Shown here: piece by piece, positions 13,001 to 24,700 of the stretch
Layout of the letters: each line of letters begins with the position of its first letter
Position numbering within the stretch: the stretch's first letter is position 1
NCBI GenBank assembly: GCA_009792885.1
Contig: WMCF01000177.1
Span: 264,648-328,647 of the forward strand
From: Eremophila alpestris peregrina
Lineage: Eukaryota > Chordata > Aves > Passeriformes > Alaudidae
Direction: 5' to 3'
DNA: 64,000 nucleotides
Notes under the pieces: generated by a model
What the model was told of the DNA's origin: nothing
The model's input: only the letters and a program-made list of their open reading frames with translations
Databases searched by the model: none
Made by a program: the position numbers and the translations under genes

Positions 13001-16000
13001 GCTACTACAGCTTTCCCATGCTCAACCCAGAGGGACATGGCAGCAAATGGTGCCAGGACCTACGGAAAGCATCCCCAGGGAGGGAAGGGACACAGGGCCA
13101 CACTCACCATGCCTGACACAGAGCCCCTGGGTGATGTGCAGGGCAGCCACACGTGGCTTTGAATGCCCAAATCCTGCCCTGTGCCACTCCCTGCTAAAAC
13201 CCACCTCCCAGCTTCCGCAGGAATAACTGCCTCCCAAAATCCTGCAGGAACAACCCCCTCCCTGGCAGGGACAGGCAACACAGTGCTGGCAGCAGCACCC
13301 AGGCAGGCGAGGATTTGGACACACTACATCAGCTCACTGCAGCCAACAACATCCAACGGGATTTAAAAGCTGGAAAAGCAGCCCCGTATCCAAGTTTTCC
13401 ACCAGCTCTGGCTGAATGCCAGCCCAAACCCTTTCCCTGCTTGTGTTTAAGGAGTTTAAAGGTTTTATGTGAGCCTGGCAGGGATTTGTCAGGCTCGGCC
13501 GAGTTTCACTTGGGCTTTGCTTTGTCCGGGAACAAAGTGAAATTCAGGAACAAAAGCAAAGCTGTGGTGTTTGCCCTGGCTGGCAGCCAGCTCAGAGAGC
13601 AGCACTCACTTCCTAACCAGGGATGGGAATCACTTCGTTCTCTGCTCTCAAACCACATCCAGTTTGGATCTGGGCATCTGCTGGGTGCTGGTGTTACCTT
13701 TCTGCTGGCAGTGGTGGTGATGGCCAGGCCATTGGGCAGCAGCCGAGCGGTCTTGTGCTTCTTTATCAGCTGTACAGACACCACTGGGATCACAACCTGC
13801 AGGGCAGGAACACAGGGATGGACACAGCACAAGCATCATCCAGCCAGCCTCCCTAAGACCCACCAGGAGAGCCCCCATGCAAGCCTGGGGAGGGTGAAAA
13901 ATAAGGCAGGCTGTTATTTTTGGCAAGGTAACTTTGCTGAAAACTCCAGCTTCTTTCAGGTATTTGTTTAAAGCATCACATATAAATAATTCAGTCCTTC
14001 AGCCCAGTTTTAAAGGAAGTCATTTCTTCCCAAGATCCCCGTCAGCCACAAGACTAATGGGGAAACATCAGATTGTAAATCAAGAAGAAAAGGCAAGAGA
14101 GATTCAAATCTCGCCCCCCCTAAAACCTTTGATCTTCCTTCAAGCGCCATTGCGGCTGGAAGGAGGTTTTGCATCAGGGATTTTAAACCAAACCAGTATT
14201 TGGTTTCCCCAGGCTGATGCCACAGGACATGAGAGGGGGAGGCACGGCCGTGCTCCCCTTCCCACTGGAGCCTTCTGTTGGGGATTTTGGTGGTATTTGG
14301 GTGCAGGAGGGGATAAGCTGTGGTCACAAGCCCTGAGGGACAAGGGTGAGCTGGTGCCCGCATTACCTTAATGTCCTTCCCAAAAAGGTTTGCGTAGAAG
14401 CAGAGCCAGTTGGGGGAGATGTAAAGCCTTCCCTGGATGAGGATGTCTCTCTGGAGCGCGCAGGAGCAAACTGCAAGGCAGAGAGAGAGCCGTGGCACTC
14501 CCCGTGCCAGATCCTGCCACCTCCATGCCCATCCCTCACCCTGCCACCCACCTTTCAGCACGCTCTCCTCCGTCGGGATGTCCTTGAACAGCTTGTGGTA
14601 CTGGGAGTTGTACTTGCTAGCAGCCTGAAAACAAAGCAGAGCAAAGTTATCCGGTGACCTTGTCGATAAGGAGACCCAAAAATCCCTCTCCTGCAAGAAA
14701 ACCTCCCTCTGCCCGCACCCGGGACCGGCGCAGGGGGGTCCCACCGGGCTGGGAACGGGAGCCCCGACGGATTAGAGGCAGGCTGGATGATCCAGCGCCC
14801 GGCGAAGGCTGCGCCATCCTCCCAGATGAACATTTCCCATAATATCTAGGGAGGCTGCCGAGCCTCGGCGAGGAGCCGGTTGTCTGCCGGGCTCATCTGC
14901 GGGTGGTTTATTTTGCCCAGCGGTTTCTCTCCTCCTCCTGTTCCCTTATCCGGGACACAGTGACAGCACTTGCTTTGCGCCCATCGCGCCGCGCCATCCA
15001 GCTATTTATATTCCCGGCACCGCTTCAAAGCCCGCCGGCAGCCGCGGCAGGAGGCTCGGCAGGTCGGCCCCAAAACGCTCCCGGGGCCAAGGTAAAGCTC
15101 CAAAGCGCTTCAATGCCTTCCATAAATCTGCTCAACTGGTCCTGTAAGGCAGCTTTGTGCCCCCGGGATGCTCCCCAGGGAGCTGCCCCCCAAATTCCAA
15201 GGGAGGAGTTGCTCCGGCAGGATGCAGAGAAGGCTGGCACAGCAAGGCTGGTTTGTGGCAGAGCCTTGCTGCCCACAGGAACAAGGTCACCTTTGCTCTG
15301 CGCACCTTGTCAGCGGATGAGCCGGGCCCTAAGAGGATCAAGACTCAGCAGCACCTGGAGTTGGCTCAGAGGCCTCCCAGAGGGATGCTGGGATGGTGGG
15401 GGTGCCAGTGGGAGCATTCCAGGAGGGCATTACCACCAAACACCCAAACACCCCCTGGTCCCAGCTCAAACCCACTGCTGGCCCTGCCACCCTCCCAGAT
15501 GCCTCTGAGGAAAACAAAAACTGTTTTTTCTCCTCCATTTTCTTAATGGGGAAAGGCAAAATGCCACTTCCTGTAGCTCCTTCCTCTTCCAGAGCACCTC
15601 TTATCTGTAGATGGACCAAAACAATCTAGTTTGGGCAGGATTTGAACAACCAAAAGGGTTCAAATGGACAGAAATTTAACTGCTCTCAGTCAACATTTCC
15701 ACTTTCTCCTTTGCTCTAGATGGAAAATCTTTGAAGCATTTGCAAGGCATAGCCCGGACCACACAAAACCATCACCAGGTCTCCTGAAATTAAACACAGG
15801 AGGCTCTGCCCCATATCAGAAGCTGCCTCTGCCTCCTTCAGCCCACACCTGAGACCCCAGGTGGGCTCCTCCTGGGGCAAAAGGCTACAAACACACCAGC
15901 CTGGTCATTCCCAAAGCCAAAGGCTTACCACTTCCCGCTGGCATTTCTTGATGTCCTCATCCTTGAGGGTTTCATTCAGGCGGAGGCTGAAAGGGAAAAT

Positions 16001-16820
16001 GATAATCACCAGGTAAGCAAAGAGCCGCAGGTCTCTCACCCACTCCCTACAACATTGCAGTGTTGCTGCAATAAGACATTGCATATGAGACATGGAAAAA
16101 TGTAAAGGACTGAAAAGAGATCCCAGGAAGCCGCATTTTGGGTGTCTCCATGATTTACCATGGCACTGGGCATTGCTGAGGCTCAGCACTGGCTGTTGTG
16201 GGCTGATCTCTGATGAGAGCCAGTGAAGGCACCAGAAGCATGGTACCTCACACACATCCCAACTCCAGAGGAAGGAGCCCAGAGCTGACCTAGCAGCAGC
16301 TTGGGACGGGTTGTGAGCTGGAAATGTGCAGCTTTGATTGGGACAAGTATTCCTCAAGGAAAACAGAGGCAGGAGTTTGGGAATGTGCCTGAGGAGGAGG
16401 GTGGACTAAGCTTTGGCCATGCACAGGGACATCCATCCACATCCATTCCACAGACAGATGAAAGGACAAACCATGGAAGGAGCAATATCCTACCAACAAC
16501 CTCAGCAGTGAGAATACCATCCCCTTCCCCAAAGCCCTTTCAACTCCCTGCTTTATACCCACAATACTTCAGGGAGAAAACAAAGTTGGGCCCCCCCCCA
16601 TGCCCTGCCCCAGTTGGCAGGCAGTATTCAGGGCTCAAAGGCAGCAGGAATGCCACAGCAGGAGGGAAAAGAGAGAACACTCAACCACAGACAGACCCCA
16701 GGATGCTGCTCCTCACCTGCCGTCGAGGGAATCCAAACTCTTCTGCTTGTGGGACACCTCCAGCCTCTCACGACCGTGCCTGGGCTCGGGGCTCTTCAGG
16801 GGAGCTGCCTTCTCATGCAT
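10015..16820 (-). CDS. GRAMD2A: GRAM domain-containing protein 2A, ten coding exons
   Basis: Family role: an ER-anchored protein whose GRAM domain binds PI(4,5)P2 at ER-plasma membrane contacts. Coding exons (plus coordinates): 16717-16820, 15929-15986, 14552-14624, 14367-14470, 13698-13796, 12708-12779, 11801-11863, 10582-10738, 10220-10319, 10015-10126. They join in phase to 313 residues. The GRAM domain spans about residues 55-150, with KYNSQYHKLFKDIP, QGRLYISPNWLCFYANLFGK and KKHKTARLLPNGLAI. A polar Ser-rich linker and an acidic EEELEVEQ stretch follow. A C-terminal membrane segment lies at about 270-291 (LLKIFIVLICLLVVSSSYLA) with a short LEQQLCSLNRD tail. The human protein, from memory about 354 aa, has a longer linker. 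The start is uncertain: the exon runs back to 16830 and its frame stays open upstream, but I found no earlier in-frame ATG. The ATG at 16820 aligns with an internal Met of the human N-terminus. Confidence 0.88.
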
Positions 16821-19800
16821 CGGCGTGGCACTGCAAGAAGACACCTGTCAGCCCCCTAGGGAAAGGGGAAAAATGGGTCTGGAGCTGTAAATCTGTTCCT
16901 TTCAATCCCAGCCTGCACACAGACCTCTGAATCTGAGGCTCAAGGACAGCAAGAATATTTCTGCTATTTCTCAAGTCACGTGGAGAAGGAAAAAAAAAAA
17001 AAAAAGCCATTTTTCTGCCAGGGACTCCCCAGTGCCCACAACAGAGCAGCCAAATTGCTGTGGCTCTCTGGGATAACACCCTGCAGAGCAGAGGCTCTCC
17101 TCCTTAAGGGCTGGAGGTTGGGACAGGAAAAACCACAGGTCTATGAAACTCCTTGGGGGGATGGATTTCAGCCAGGGTCCACTCCTCTCGGTCGGCAAAA
17201 CCCCATCTTCCCAGGGCAGAGCCATCACCAGGCAGGTTACAGCCTGTTATTTACCATTGGGACTGTTATCAGAGGTGCTTATCAGCAACGGCAGGCAAAG
17301 TAAACACGGGCCCAGCGCCGAGGGCAGGTTATCACCTGGCAGGCCACAAAGGTGACACTTCCACCCTCGGCAAACCAGCACTGGAGAGTGCTGCAGCACT
17401 GACAGACAAGCAGAGCACAATCCCAGGGGACCGGTGGCAGGGCAGAGCCAGCAAACAGGTACAGAGCCAGGGAGAGGAAATGATCCCAGGGACAGCACTC
17501 AGCTCACCAGGCAGGGGGTGATGCTGGAGCAGGTGGGGCACCGGCAGGACAGGATGAGCGCCAGCAGGCAGGACAAGCACAGAGCTGGAGAGCATCCCAG
17601 TGCCTGTGGGGATGATGCCATGGCACTGCAGCACAGCCCAGGCCCAGGAGCCAACCAAACTTCCTATACTCTGAGAGCAGCTCCTTGGCCACCTGTACTT
17701 CCCTAGACACATCCTGCTCCTGCTCCAAGGGGCTCATCTGAAGGAAAACCTATGGAAATAATCTCCCCCTGACTTGGGAAGAGCCAGGATTGGAGTGCTG
17801 GATCCCAGAAGCTGGATCTCAGCACAAATGGGCTGAGAGATGAAGCCATGTGAGCTCCCATATCCCCACAGCCTCAGACCCTGACCAAAACATTGTCTGG
17901 GTGCAATGGAGCCTGACTGACTCCCAGCTGGAGGCACAGGGAATGCTCCTACAGCAGATGACACATACATGGGGGCACAGGAGAACCAAAAAGAAGTCAC
18001 TTGTGCCCTGTGGCTGGAAACAGGCTGGGAAAGAGCTCCTGGATCCCCACAGGCACTGTTGGTAAAGACCTGCCTGCACAGCCCTGAAGTGTGAGCACTG
18101 CAGGGATGGGATGGACAGGCCAAGCCCAAGGTTGTGGGTTTTATGAGCTCAGGTCAAAGGATGTGTCAGGAAGGGAAAGGAGACCTTACTGACAAGAAGC
18201 ACCAGAATAACATCCCTTAGCATGGCACCAAAAGGTATTTTCCCTGCCTGACTCCTCAGGCATCCTCTGCCAGGGGATACCATGCTGCCCTGAAGTTGAA
18301 ACTCCTGTCATGGAGGTACCAAAGCCTTCCTCTGCCCTTCTCCTGTGCAGGAAAAGGGGCTCTGACCTGATCTGGAGCCTCCTTGTCCAGAGCTCAGCAT
18401 TCTCTGGCTTCCCTCACGTCATCCCTTAAATCCCCAAGCGCCTGCACTGCTTAATCCGGGTGAGCGGATTTATCCCCAGCCAATGCTGACACCGAGGGGC
18501 ACCACACGGGGACAGGGGAGAGGCAAAGGCATCAGAACCCCTCTGAGGTCACCAAACACACAGAAATCCCCTAAAATGAGAAAAAAACACAGGCTGGAAA
18601 GCACTTGGAAGCTCTGCATCCTTTTTATCTCTCCCTCTCATGGCCACCATCAGGGACAACTCCTGTGTTAAAATGATCCTTGACACAGCACTGGCAATGG
18701 GATGATCCAGGGAGAGTCTGGGGCTGTGAGGAGCATCCTCAGCTCCAGCAGGGACATTGCAAGAGCTGCTTTGTCTCCTCTGTCCAGATCCTGCTCCATC
18801 CTGGCTCCTAGATGCATCAGAGATACACATCCAGAGTTTGGAAGCACAGGGCTCCTGGCACAGGGAGGTTTCCCTTCGAAGAGGTGCTTCCAAGTGGCAG
18901 CACAGTGAGGAAAACACTTTCTAGCAGCTCATGCTGTCACCATCCTCAAAGAATTTGTTCAGCAGGAAGCTGCTCCTGAGGTAAACTCACCATCCCAAGT
19001 GTCCCAAAATACAAGCAGAACAAAAGCAGTTCACAGCTCCTGAGAGGAGGCAGAGAGGGTGGGTGTAAAAGTTCCCAGGAAAGTGAAAACAATCCAGCGA
19101 TCTGGTGCCCCTTTGCCCATTCCTGACACCCTCTCCCCGCCCTCACTGACTCCCCGAACCCGAAGGTTTTGCCAGGCGAAACCCGGCGCTTCTCCCTCCC
19201 ACGGGATCGGCGTCTCCCTTCCCTTACGCGGCGCTGGGATCCAGCCTGGAAAAGGTCCGGCGCGAGCCCCTCCGTCGGCGAGCGACTTCCGCTGGATCCC
19301 CTCCCCGCTGCCGGAGAGGCGCGGCGGAGGCCGGAGCGAGCCAGGCGGGGATCCCGCCTCCCAAGGAACCCCAGGAGCCTCAGAGCCGGAGGGAGGCACC
19401 GGCGAGCGGGCGGCCGCGGCCCGAGCGAGCCCGGGCGGGATTCGGCGAGCTGCCCTTGGTCCCGGCGTCCAAGGTCATTTCAGTCCCGCGTGTCGGAGCT
19501 GGAGCGGAGCCACCCCGGGATGCTGGAGGGGAACGGCCGGAGCCGAGCGGCGCTGGCAGGAGAGAATGAGGCGCGACGTCAAGGCCGGAGGGAACCCCGC
19601 GTGTCCCTGCCGCGATGTCCCCGGTGTTTCCCACCCCGGGAACGGGGGGTCACGGCCGGGACAGAGCCGAGACCCCGGTCGCGGGATGTCCGCAGCGCCC
19701 GGGGCCCTGGGTCTCACCGGGAGCCGCTCCGAGCGCCCCGGGACACGGAGGGTGCACGGAGGGTGGTGACCCCCGGCCTGCGGGGCTGTGCGGGGCACGG

Positions 19801-20181
19801 TGGGACTGTGGGTCTCGGCCACCGCCGGGGCCGCGCCCGGAGCAGCCCCGCCGCAGGTCCCATCCCCGCCCACGCTCGGAGCCCCTCAGGCAAAGCCGGC
19901 GGGTCCCCGGCAGGCAGCGGCGGAACTCCTCCCCGGCCCGGCCCGGCCCAGCCTGGCCAGGCACGTCTCTTCAGGGAATGGGCGAGGGGCTGTCGGTGTT
20001 TCCGCGCTCCCCTCAGCGTGGCGCCGTAGACCGGGACAGGCCGAGGGGCAGCACCGGCTCCGCGGCGGCGGCGGGAGGGACGCGTCCCCGGCACCCTGCG
20101 GCCCCGAGCCCCTTCCCGGTCCCAAGCCCCCTCAGCCCCGGGTCCCCCTCAGCCCCGGAGCCCCCCGAGCCCCCCCGATAC

Positions 20182-20440
20182 CTGCGCGCGGCCCCGCGCG
20201 CCCCGGCCTCCTCGCGCCGCCACGGCGCCCGCCCATTGGCCGCCCATAGCCCCGCCCCGCCCCCTTCTGCCCGCCCATTGAACGCACGCTGCCGAGCCCC
20301 GCCCCTTCTGCCCGCCCATTGGCCGCTCTCCGCCGAGCCCCGCCCCTTACCGCCCTCCCATTGGCCACCCAGCGCCCAGCCCCGCTCCCGCCACACTGAG
20401 CACCACCTCCCGCCCACACAGGCCCCGCCCACCGCTGTGA
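20182..20440 (-). other. GRAMD2A: Candidate 5' exon of GRAMD2A
   Basis: A donor (GCGCGCAG followed by GTATCG) ends a CpG-rich segment at 20182 on the minus strand. Joining it to the acceptor at 16830 leaves the GRAMD2A frame open, but I found no ATG in that frame, so it is most likely 5' UTR. The upstream end is a guess. Confidence 0.4.
20231..20395 (-). repeat. Four-unit, about 42-bp tandem repeat of CCAAT plus GC boxes
   Basis: Units begin near 20231, 20272, 20314 and 20356, a period of 41-42 bp. Each has the layout CCCATTGG then a CCCCGCCCC-type GC box. On the minus (GRAMD2A) strand these read as CCAAT boxes with ATTGG cores at 20235, 20318 and 20360; the second unit (20276) has the decayed core ATTGA. 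Such NF-Y/Sp1 modules are typical promoter elements. Confidence 0.75.
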
Positions 20441-20530
20441 GGGCCGGAGCCTGGCGGGGTCCCGGCCTTTAAAGGGGCCGCGGCTCAGCCTCTTAAAGGG
20501 GCCGCGCGTGGGGCAAGCTCCGGGATTCCC

Positions 20531-21085
20531 CCATCCCGGGCGGGTCTCAGGGCACTCTGAGAAGACCTTTGTGCTCCCGGGGAAAACCAGCCTGGGTGTC
20601 AGTCAGGCCCCAGGTCCCCTCTTGGCTCTCTCCCCCAAGCAGGGAAACCCCATTGGCAACAGGCCCCCGCAAAAACCCCTGTAGGCACCCAGCGCTACTG
20701 CCTCCTCCTTCGGCCCCCACCCCACTCCAACAGATGCCTCCAGCCCTGCCTTGAATCCCCAACTCCTGTAGAGCCCCTCCACTAGAGACCCCCTTCAGCC
20801 CCTGTAAGCACCCCCAATCCCAGCAAACTCCTCCACTGGCACCTCTCCAAAGTGCAGCACATCCCCCCAGCCCCCACAGACCCGCACACCAGACCCCCCA
20901 ATGCCTGCAGATCCCAGACCAGACATCCCAAGCCCTGCAGACTGCTTCACCAGATGCCCACCCCAAACCCTAAGCACCTTCCCACCCTTGCAGACCTCCC
21001 CAGCTCCTGTAGCCCTTCTGCACCACATCTCTTCCTACCCCTGCAGACCCCTCACCAAGCCCCAAGGAGCAGCTCAGCCGGGCAG
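20531..21085. other. Short GRAMD2A-PKM intergenic gap with C-rich repeat
   Basis: Only about 0.55 kb separates the GRAMD2A promoter from the PKM poly(A) site. From about 20690 it is a degenerate C-rich minisatellite built on CCCTGCAGACCCC-like words. No gene was seen. Confidence 0.5.
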
Positions 21086-21100
21086 GTGCTTCAGCTTCTC

Positions 21101-21106
21101 TTTATT
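21101..21106 (-). terminator. PKM: Candidate poly(A) signal of PKM
   Basis: AATAAA on the minus strand, about 680 bases after the PKM stop codon. This fits the 3' UTR length known for PKM. Confidence 0.65.
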
Positions 21107-21784
21107 GATGGACAGTTGTGCTCTCCAACCCCAGGGCCCATCAGAGTGCTGGGTGAGGGGGGGGTCTCTGGGGTGGTGAGGGGACACGACTAACACAGGA
21201 GACAACGCTGAGAGGGGAGCACGGGAAGTTCTGTGCGTGGAGCCAACACCTTTCCCCTGCCCCCATCCCTGAAACAACCAGCTCAGAAAGGCTGGATCTG
21301 CCTTGGATTGGGTCTGGGGAGGCATGTGGCCATACAGGAGGGGGGAGTAGCAGCTTGCCTCGAGCAAGGAGGGGTCCAGCAGAACCGCTGGCCACACATT
21401 GCCTCTCCCCTTCCCCAAAACCCCACAGCAGGGCCAGGGAAAGGGACATTTCACACCCCGAGGACAGTCACTAGGAAAGAGGAGTCCCAGCAGCACGCAG
21501 GAACCTCCTATGCTGACTCCAACACACATCAAGGCAGGACTTTAACTACAGGGAGAGGTTTTTTTTAAAAAACTAAACACTTCAAGTATAACTTTTTTAG
21601 TGATTTAAGGTCTCTTGCCCCTGCTGCTGCTGCTGCTGCACTGGGTAGTGTTTAGCAACCTACATCCACTCTAGGGACAAGGAGAACAGCGCAAGCGATG
21701 GCTTGGTCTACTGCAAGGGGAGACAGAGCAGAGGGAGGGCAGTGGGAGGGGAGGAGGGCAGGGGCAGGAAGGCCCAGTGGGCGC

Positions 21785-24700
21785 TCAGGGTACGGGCACC
21801 ACACGCATGGTGTTGGTGTAGCCAGAGCCAGGGCGCCAGCCTGTCAGCACGATCACCAGGTCGCCAGTCTTGAAGAACCCTCGAGCTTTGCCTAGGAGAG
21901 AAGAGAGGTGTCAGAGCCCAGTCCCCCACCCTATCTCCTTGCCATAGGGTAACAGTGCTCATCACCCACTCCCCAAGTCACCAAGGCTGCCTGTGCCACA
22001 GCAGTTGGGGCTCCAGGAGGGTGTCAAAACCCCACCTTCCTGCTGCCTGCTCATCTGACACCCTTTGCCTCTGCTTTGGGGTTCTCTGCAACAGAGCTCA
22101 GAATTCCACAGCACAGGATTTGGAGGGGTGCAGGACAGAGTCAACCCCACCCCAGGCTTCCCTTGTCACTCAGGAGTGGTGAGTGTCACAGTTCCATCAC
22201 CCACCACCATAAACCTAACCTGGTCTTCTGTTGGATCTCCTTAAAGGCAGCTGTGCCAAACCCACCACCCCATTTCCCAACCGGACATGGTGTTGCTCAT
22301 GCAACCAACCATCTGTTTCCTGTCCGGATCCGGTTACCACACAGGCAGCCAGTTCCTCTCTTCCCATCACCAGTCCCTATCAGTGACCCCAAAGAACCAC
22401 CTGGGTAGTGCCACCACGTCCCACCAGAGCCATGCTCCAGGGGAGGGGGAGCAGTGCCACTCACCGACATTCATGCCCAGGTTGACGCGCAGGTCCACGT
22501 CCTCAGCCCAGGCGTCCTGGGCGGGGTCTTTGCAGAGCACGGGGAAGATGCCGCGGTACAGGTGGGCCTGGCGCGCCGTCTGCTCATTGCGGGTGATGGC
22601 GATGATGGGGGCCCGCGGGCGGTACCGCGACACCAGGTGTGCCGACCTGCAGGGAGAACAGCCACACTGGGGCTCCACACACACAGCACAGCCCCACAGG
22701 GGACACCTGGGAAGGGCCTGTGGGAGCACAGCAGCCCCACGCTCTGTCAGCCACGAGGAATCCCCAAAACCCCTGGGGGGACGTGACAGTCTCCGCAAGA
22801 GCCACTCACCAACCAGTGTGATGCTCTGCTGGACTCCAGTTAGGCAACTGGGCAGATCACCACTGGCTATCCCCACTGGTGGTGACAATCTCCTCACCTC
22901 CCAGCTTAGCAAGTGCCATCAGGGTGTTTTGGTCCCTGAACAAGCCTTTACTTGTCTCTGTTGCTACGTTAGGGTGGCGAGGTGCCATTTATTCTGGCCT
23001 CTGCAGGCAGGCCTTGGCATCTCAACAGGGGTCCCTGAAAGTTCCCTGTTTTGAGGAGCTCTGGGTTTTCAGGGTGGAAAGAGCTAGTGCCAGCAGCACT
23101 GCCCAAAGCATGCCAAGGAGGAAGCCATCTGCCTCCCAGCCACCTGCTGAAGCCAGCAAACAGGCCAGTTCCTCCACACACAGCTCTCCCCCTGCACCCC
23201 ATCGGAAGCAAATGCAACAGAGGCCAAAATTTATACTGGGAAGTCAGTTATAAAGTCTTTCAATTGCTTTAAATGCCTTAAAATAGCAGCAGCAGAGCCT
23301 GGGTAGGAACTATACTACAGCTTTCCTTTCTATGAGCACCGCTGAGGGAGAGCAGACAGATTTAAACTGCAAGGCTGTGGCAGCTGCAGCTCCATCTTTC
23401 CAGCGGACATGCCAGTGCCTCCACTTGCTTTTGCAGCCTCGTTTAGTGGAGCCAAGCTCAGCAACACTCAGATGCAAAGTTTGCTGCTTAAAGCAGGGGC
23501 CAGCAGACTGCTCCAAGCACCCAACCACACGTGCCAGCTCTCAGACAATCCTTCCCACACTGTCCGAGCCACCTCCCGAGAGATCCAGGACATTCAGGTA
23601 CTCACAAGAGTTAACCAAATCCACAGCTAAAAATATTCAAATATCAGAGTTCAAGTCTCTTTTAAAAGGTCAAGTGTAAGGCTGGAACATTTGAAAAAGA
23701 AACCTTAGAAGCACGAGGGTATCCCGAACTTGGTGCTTATAGTTGCTTCCTGATCTCTGCAGAAAGTAATTTTCTGCTCAAAATCATTTTAAGCTATACA
23801 TTTTGGTGAATGTAGATGTGTGGCCTTGTGGTCCTGTATGGCCACTAATCGTCCACATCTTCAGGGAGGTGGTGCCCAGCATACACAAGCACATCTTGTG
23901 CTGCACTGCTGCACTGCTGTTTTGGTGAATCCAGTGTGAGAAATCCTGATTTCCTTCCAGAAAGCAGTCTGAGACTTATGGTCGGACGTGCTTTGGGAGC
24001 AGGCAGCCCAGTTCCTCTAGATGGAAGAGCTGATCCATGAGACTCCAGCTCCCATTCCTCAACTGGAAGAACAAGTCTCTGCTTGGCAGCTGTCACCGCT
24101 GTGGGACAGAAATCCCGAACTACATTGTTCCAGCACATTTCCCCTGCAGCCACTGAGCTCACCTGTTGCCTGCCAGATGCCTGTCTGTGCAGAGAGATTA
24201 CCTGCAGGCAGGCACAAGGAATCCTGGAAGAGGACTTTCCAACACTTCCTATTTCCCTGCCTACCAATCCCAGGCTGTGCAGTCCCTCTTCACCCCTTGG
24301 GCTCAGGCAAGCAGGGCTGATGACTGCAAAGTCCAAGCAAGGGACCAAAAATTTGGATGCTACTATAAAAGGCCAAAGCCTTGATTAAAAAAAAAAAAAA
24401 AATTCTGCATCCACTGAACTTCTGCCTCACTGTTACATTGAAGATTTCTTGCCAAGAAGTTTGAATTGAAGCTTCAACACTTATTTTCCCTTGGCTCTTC
24501 CAGCTGGCGCCACTGCCACTTGCAGCAGAGGGGGGAGGCTGGGCTCAGAGCTGGTGCCACGCTGGCAGAGGCAGGCTGAGGACTCCGAGTGCAGGGATGT
24601 GTCTCCATCTCCAGAGGAACCAGCACTGCAGGCACTGCCAGAACCTGACTCCACCAGTCTCTCAAAGCCATGGTTTTGGGATTCTCCTTCCCCCACCCTG

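Larger units (their letters stand above)
19150..20530. promoter_or_regulatory. CpG island at the GRAMD2A 5' end
   Basis: Dense CpG and GC-box sequence from about 19.15 to 20.53 kb, flanked by AT-richer DNA to the left and C-rich DNA to the right. Long open frames here are composition artefacts. Confidence 0.7.

Noticed and set aside
17693..17737. Possible short GRAMD2A N-terminal exon (MSPLEQEQDVSREVQ)
   Set aside because: It has an acceptor-like sequence in front and a weak donor after it, and the peptide looks plausible. Its phase does not join to the exon at 16830 without creating a stop.
19169..20472. 280-codon open frames in the CpG island at GRAMD2A
   Set aside because: GC-rich islands lack stop codons by composition. 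The products are Arg/Pro/Gly-rich without domain features.
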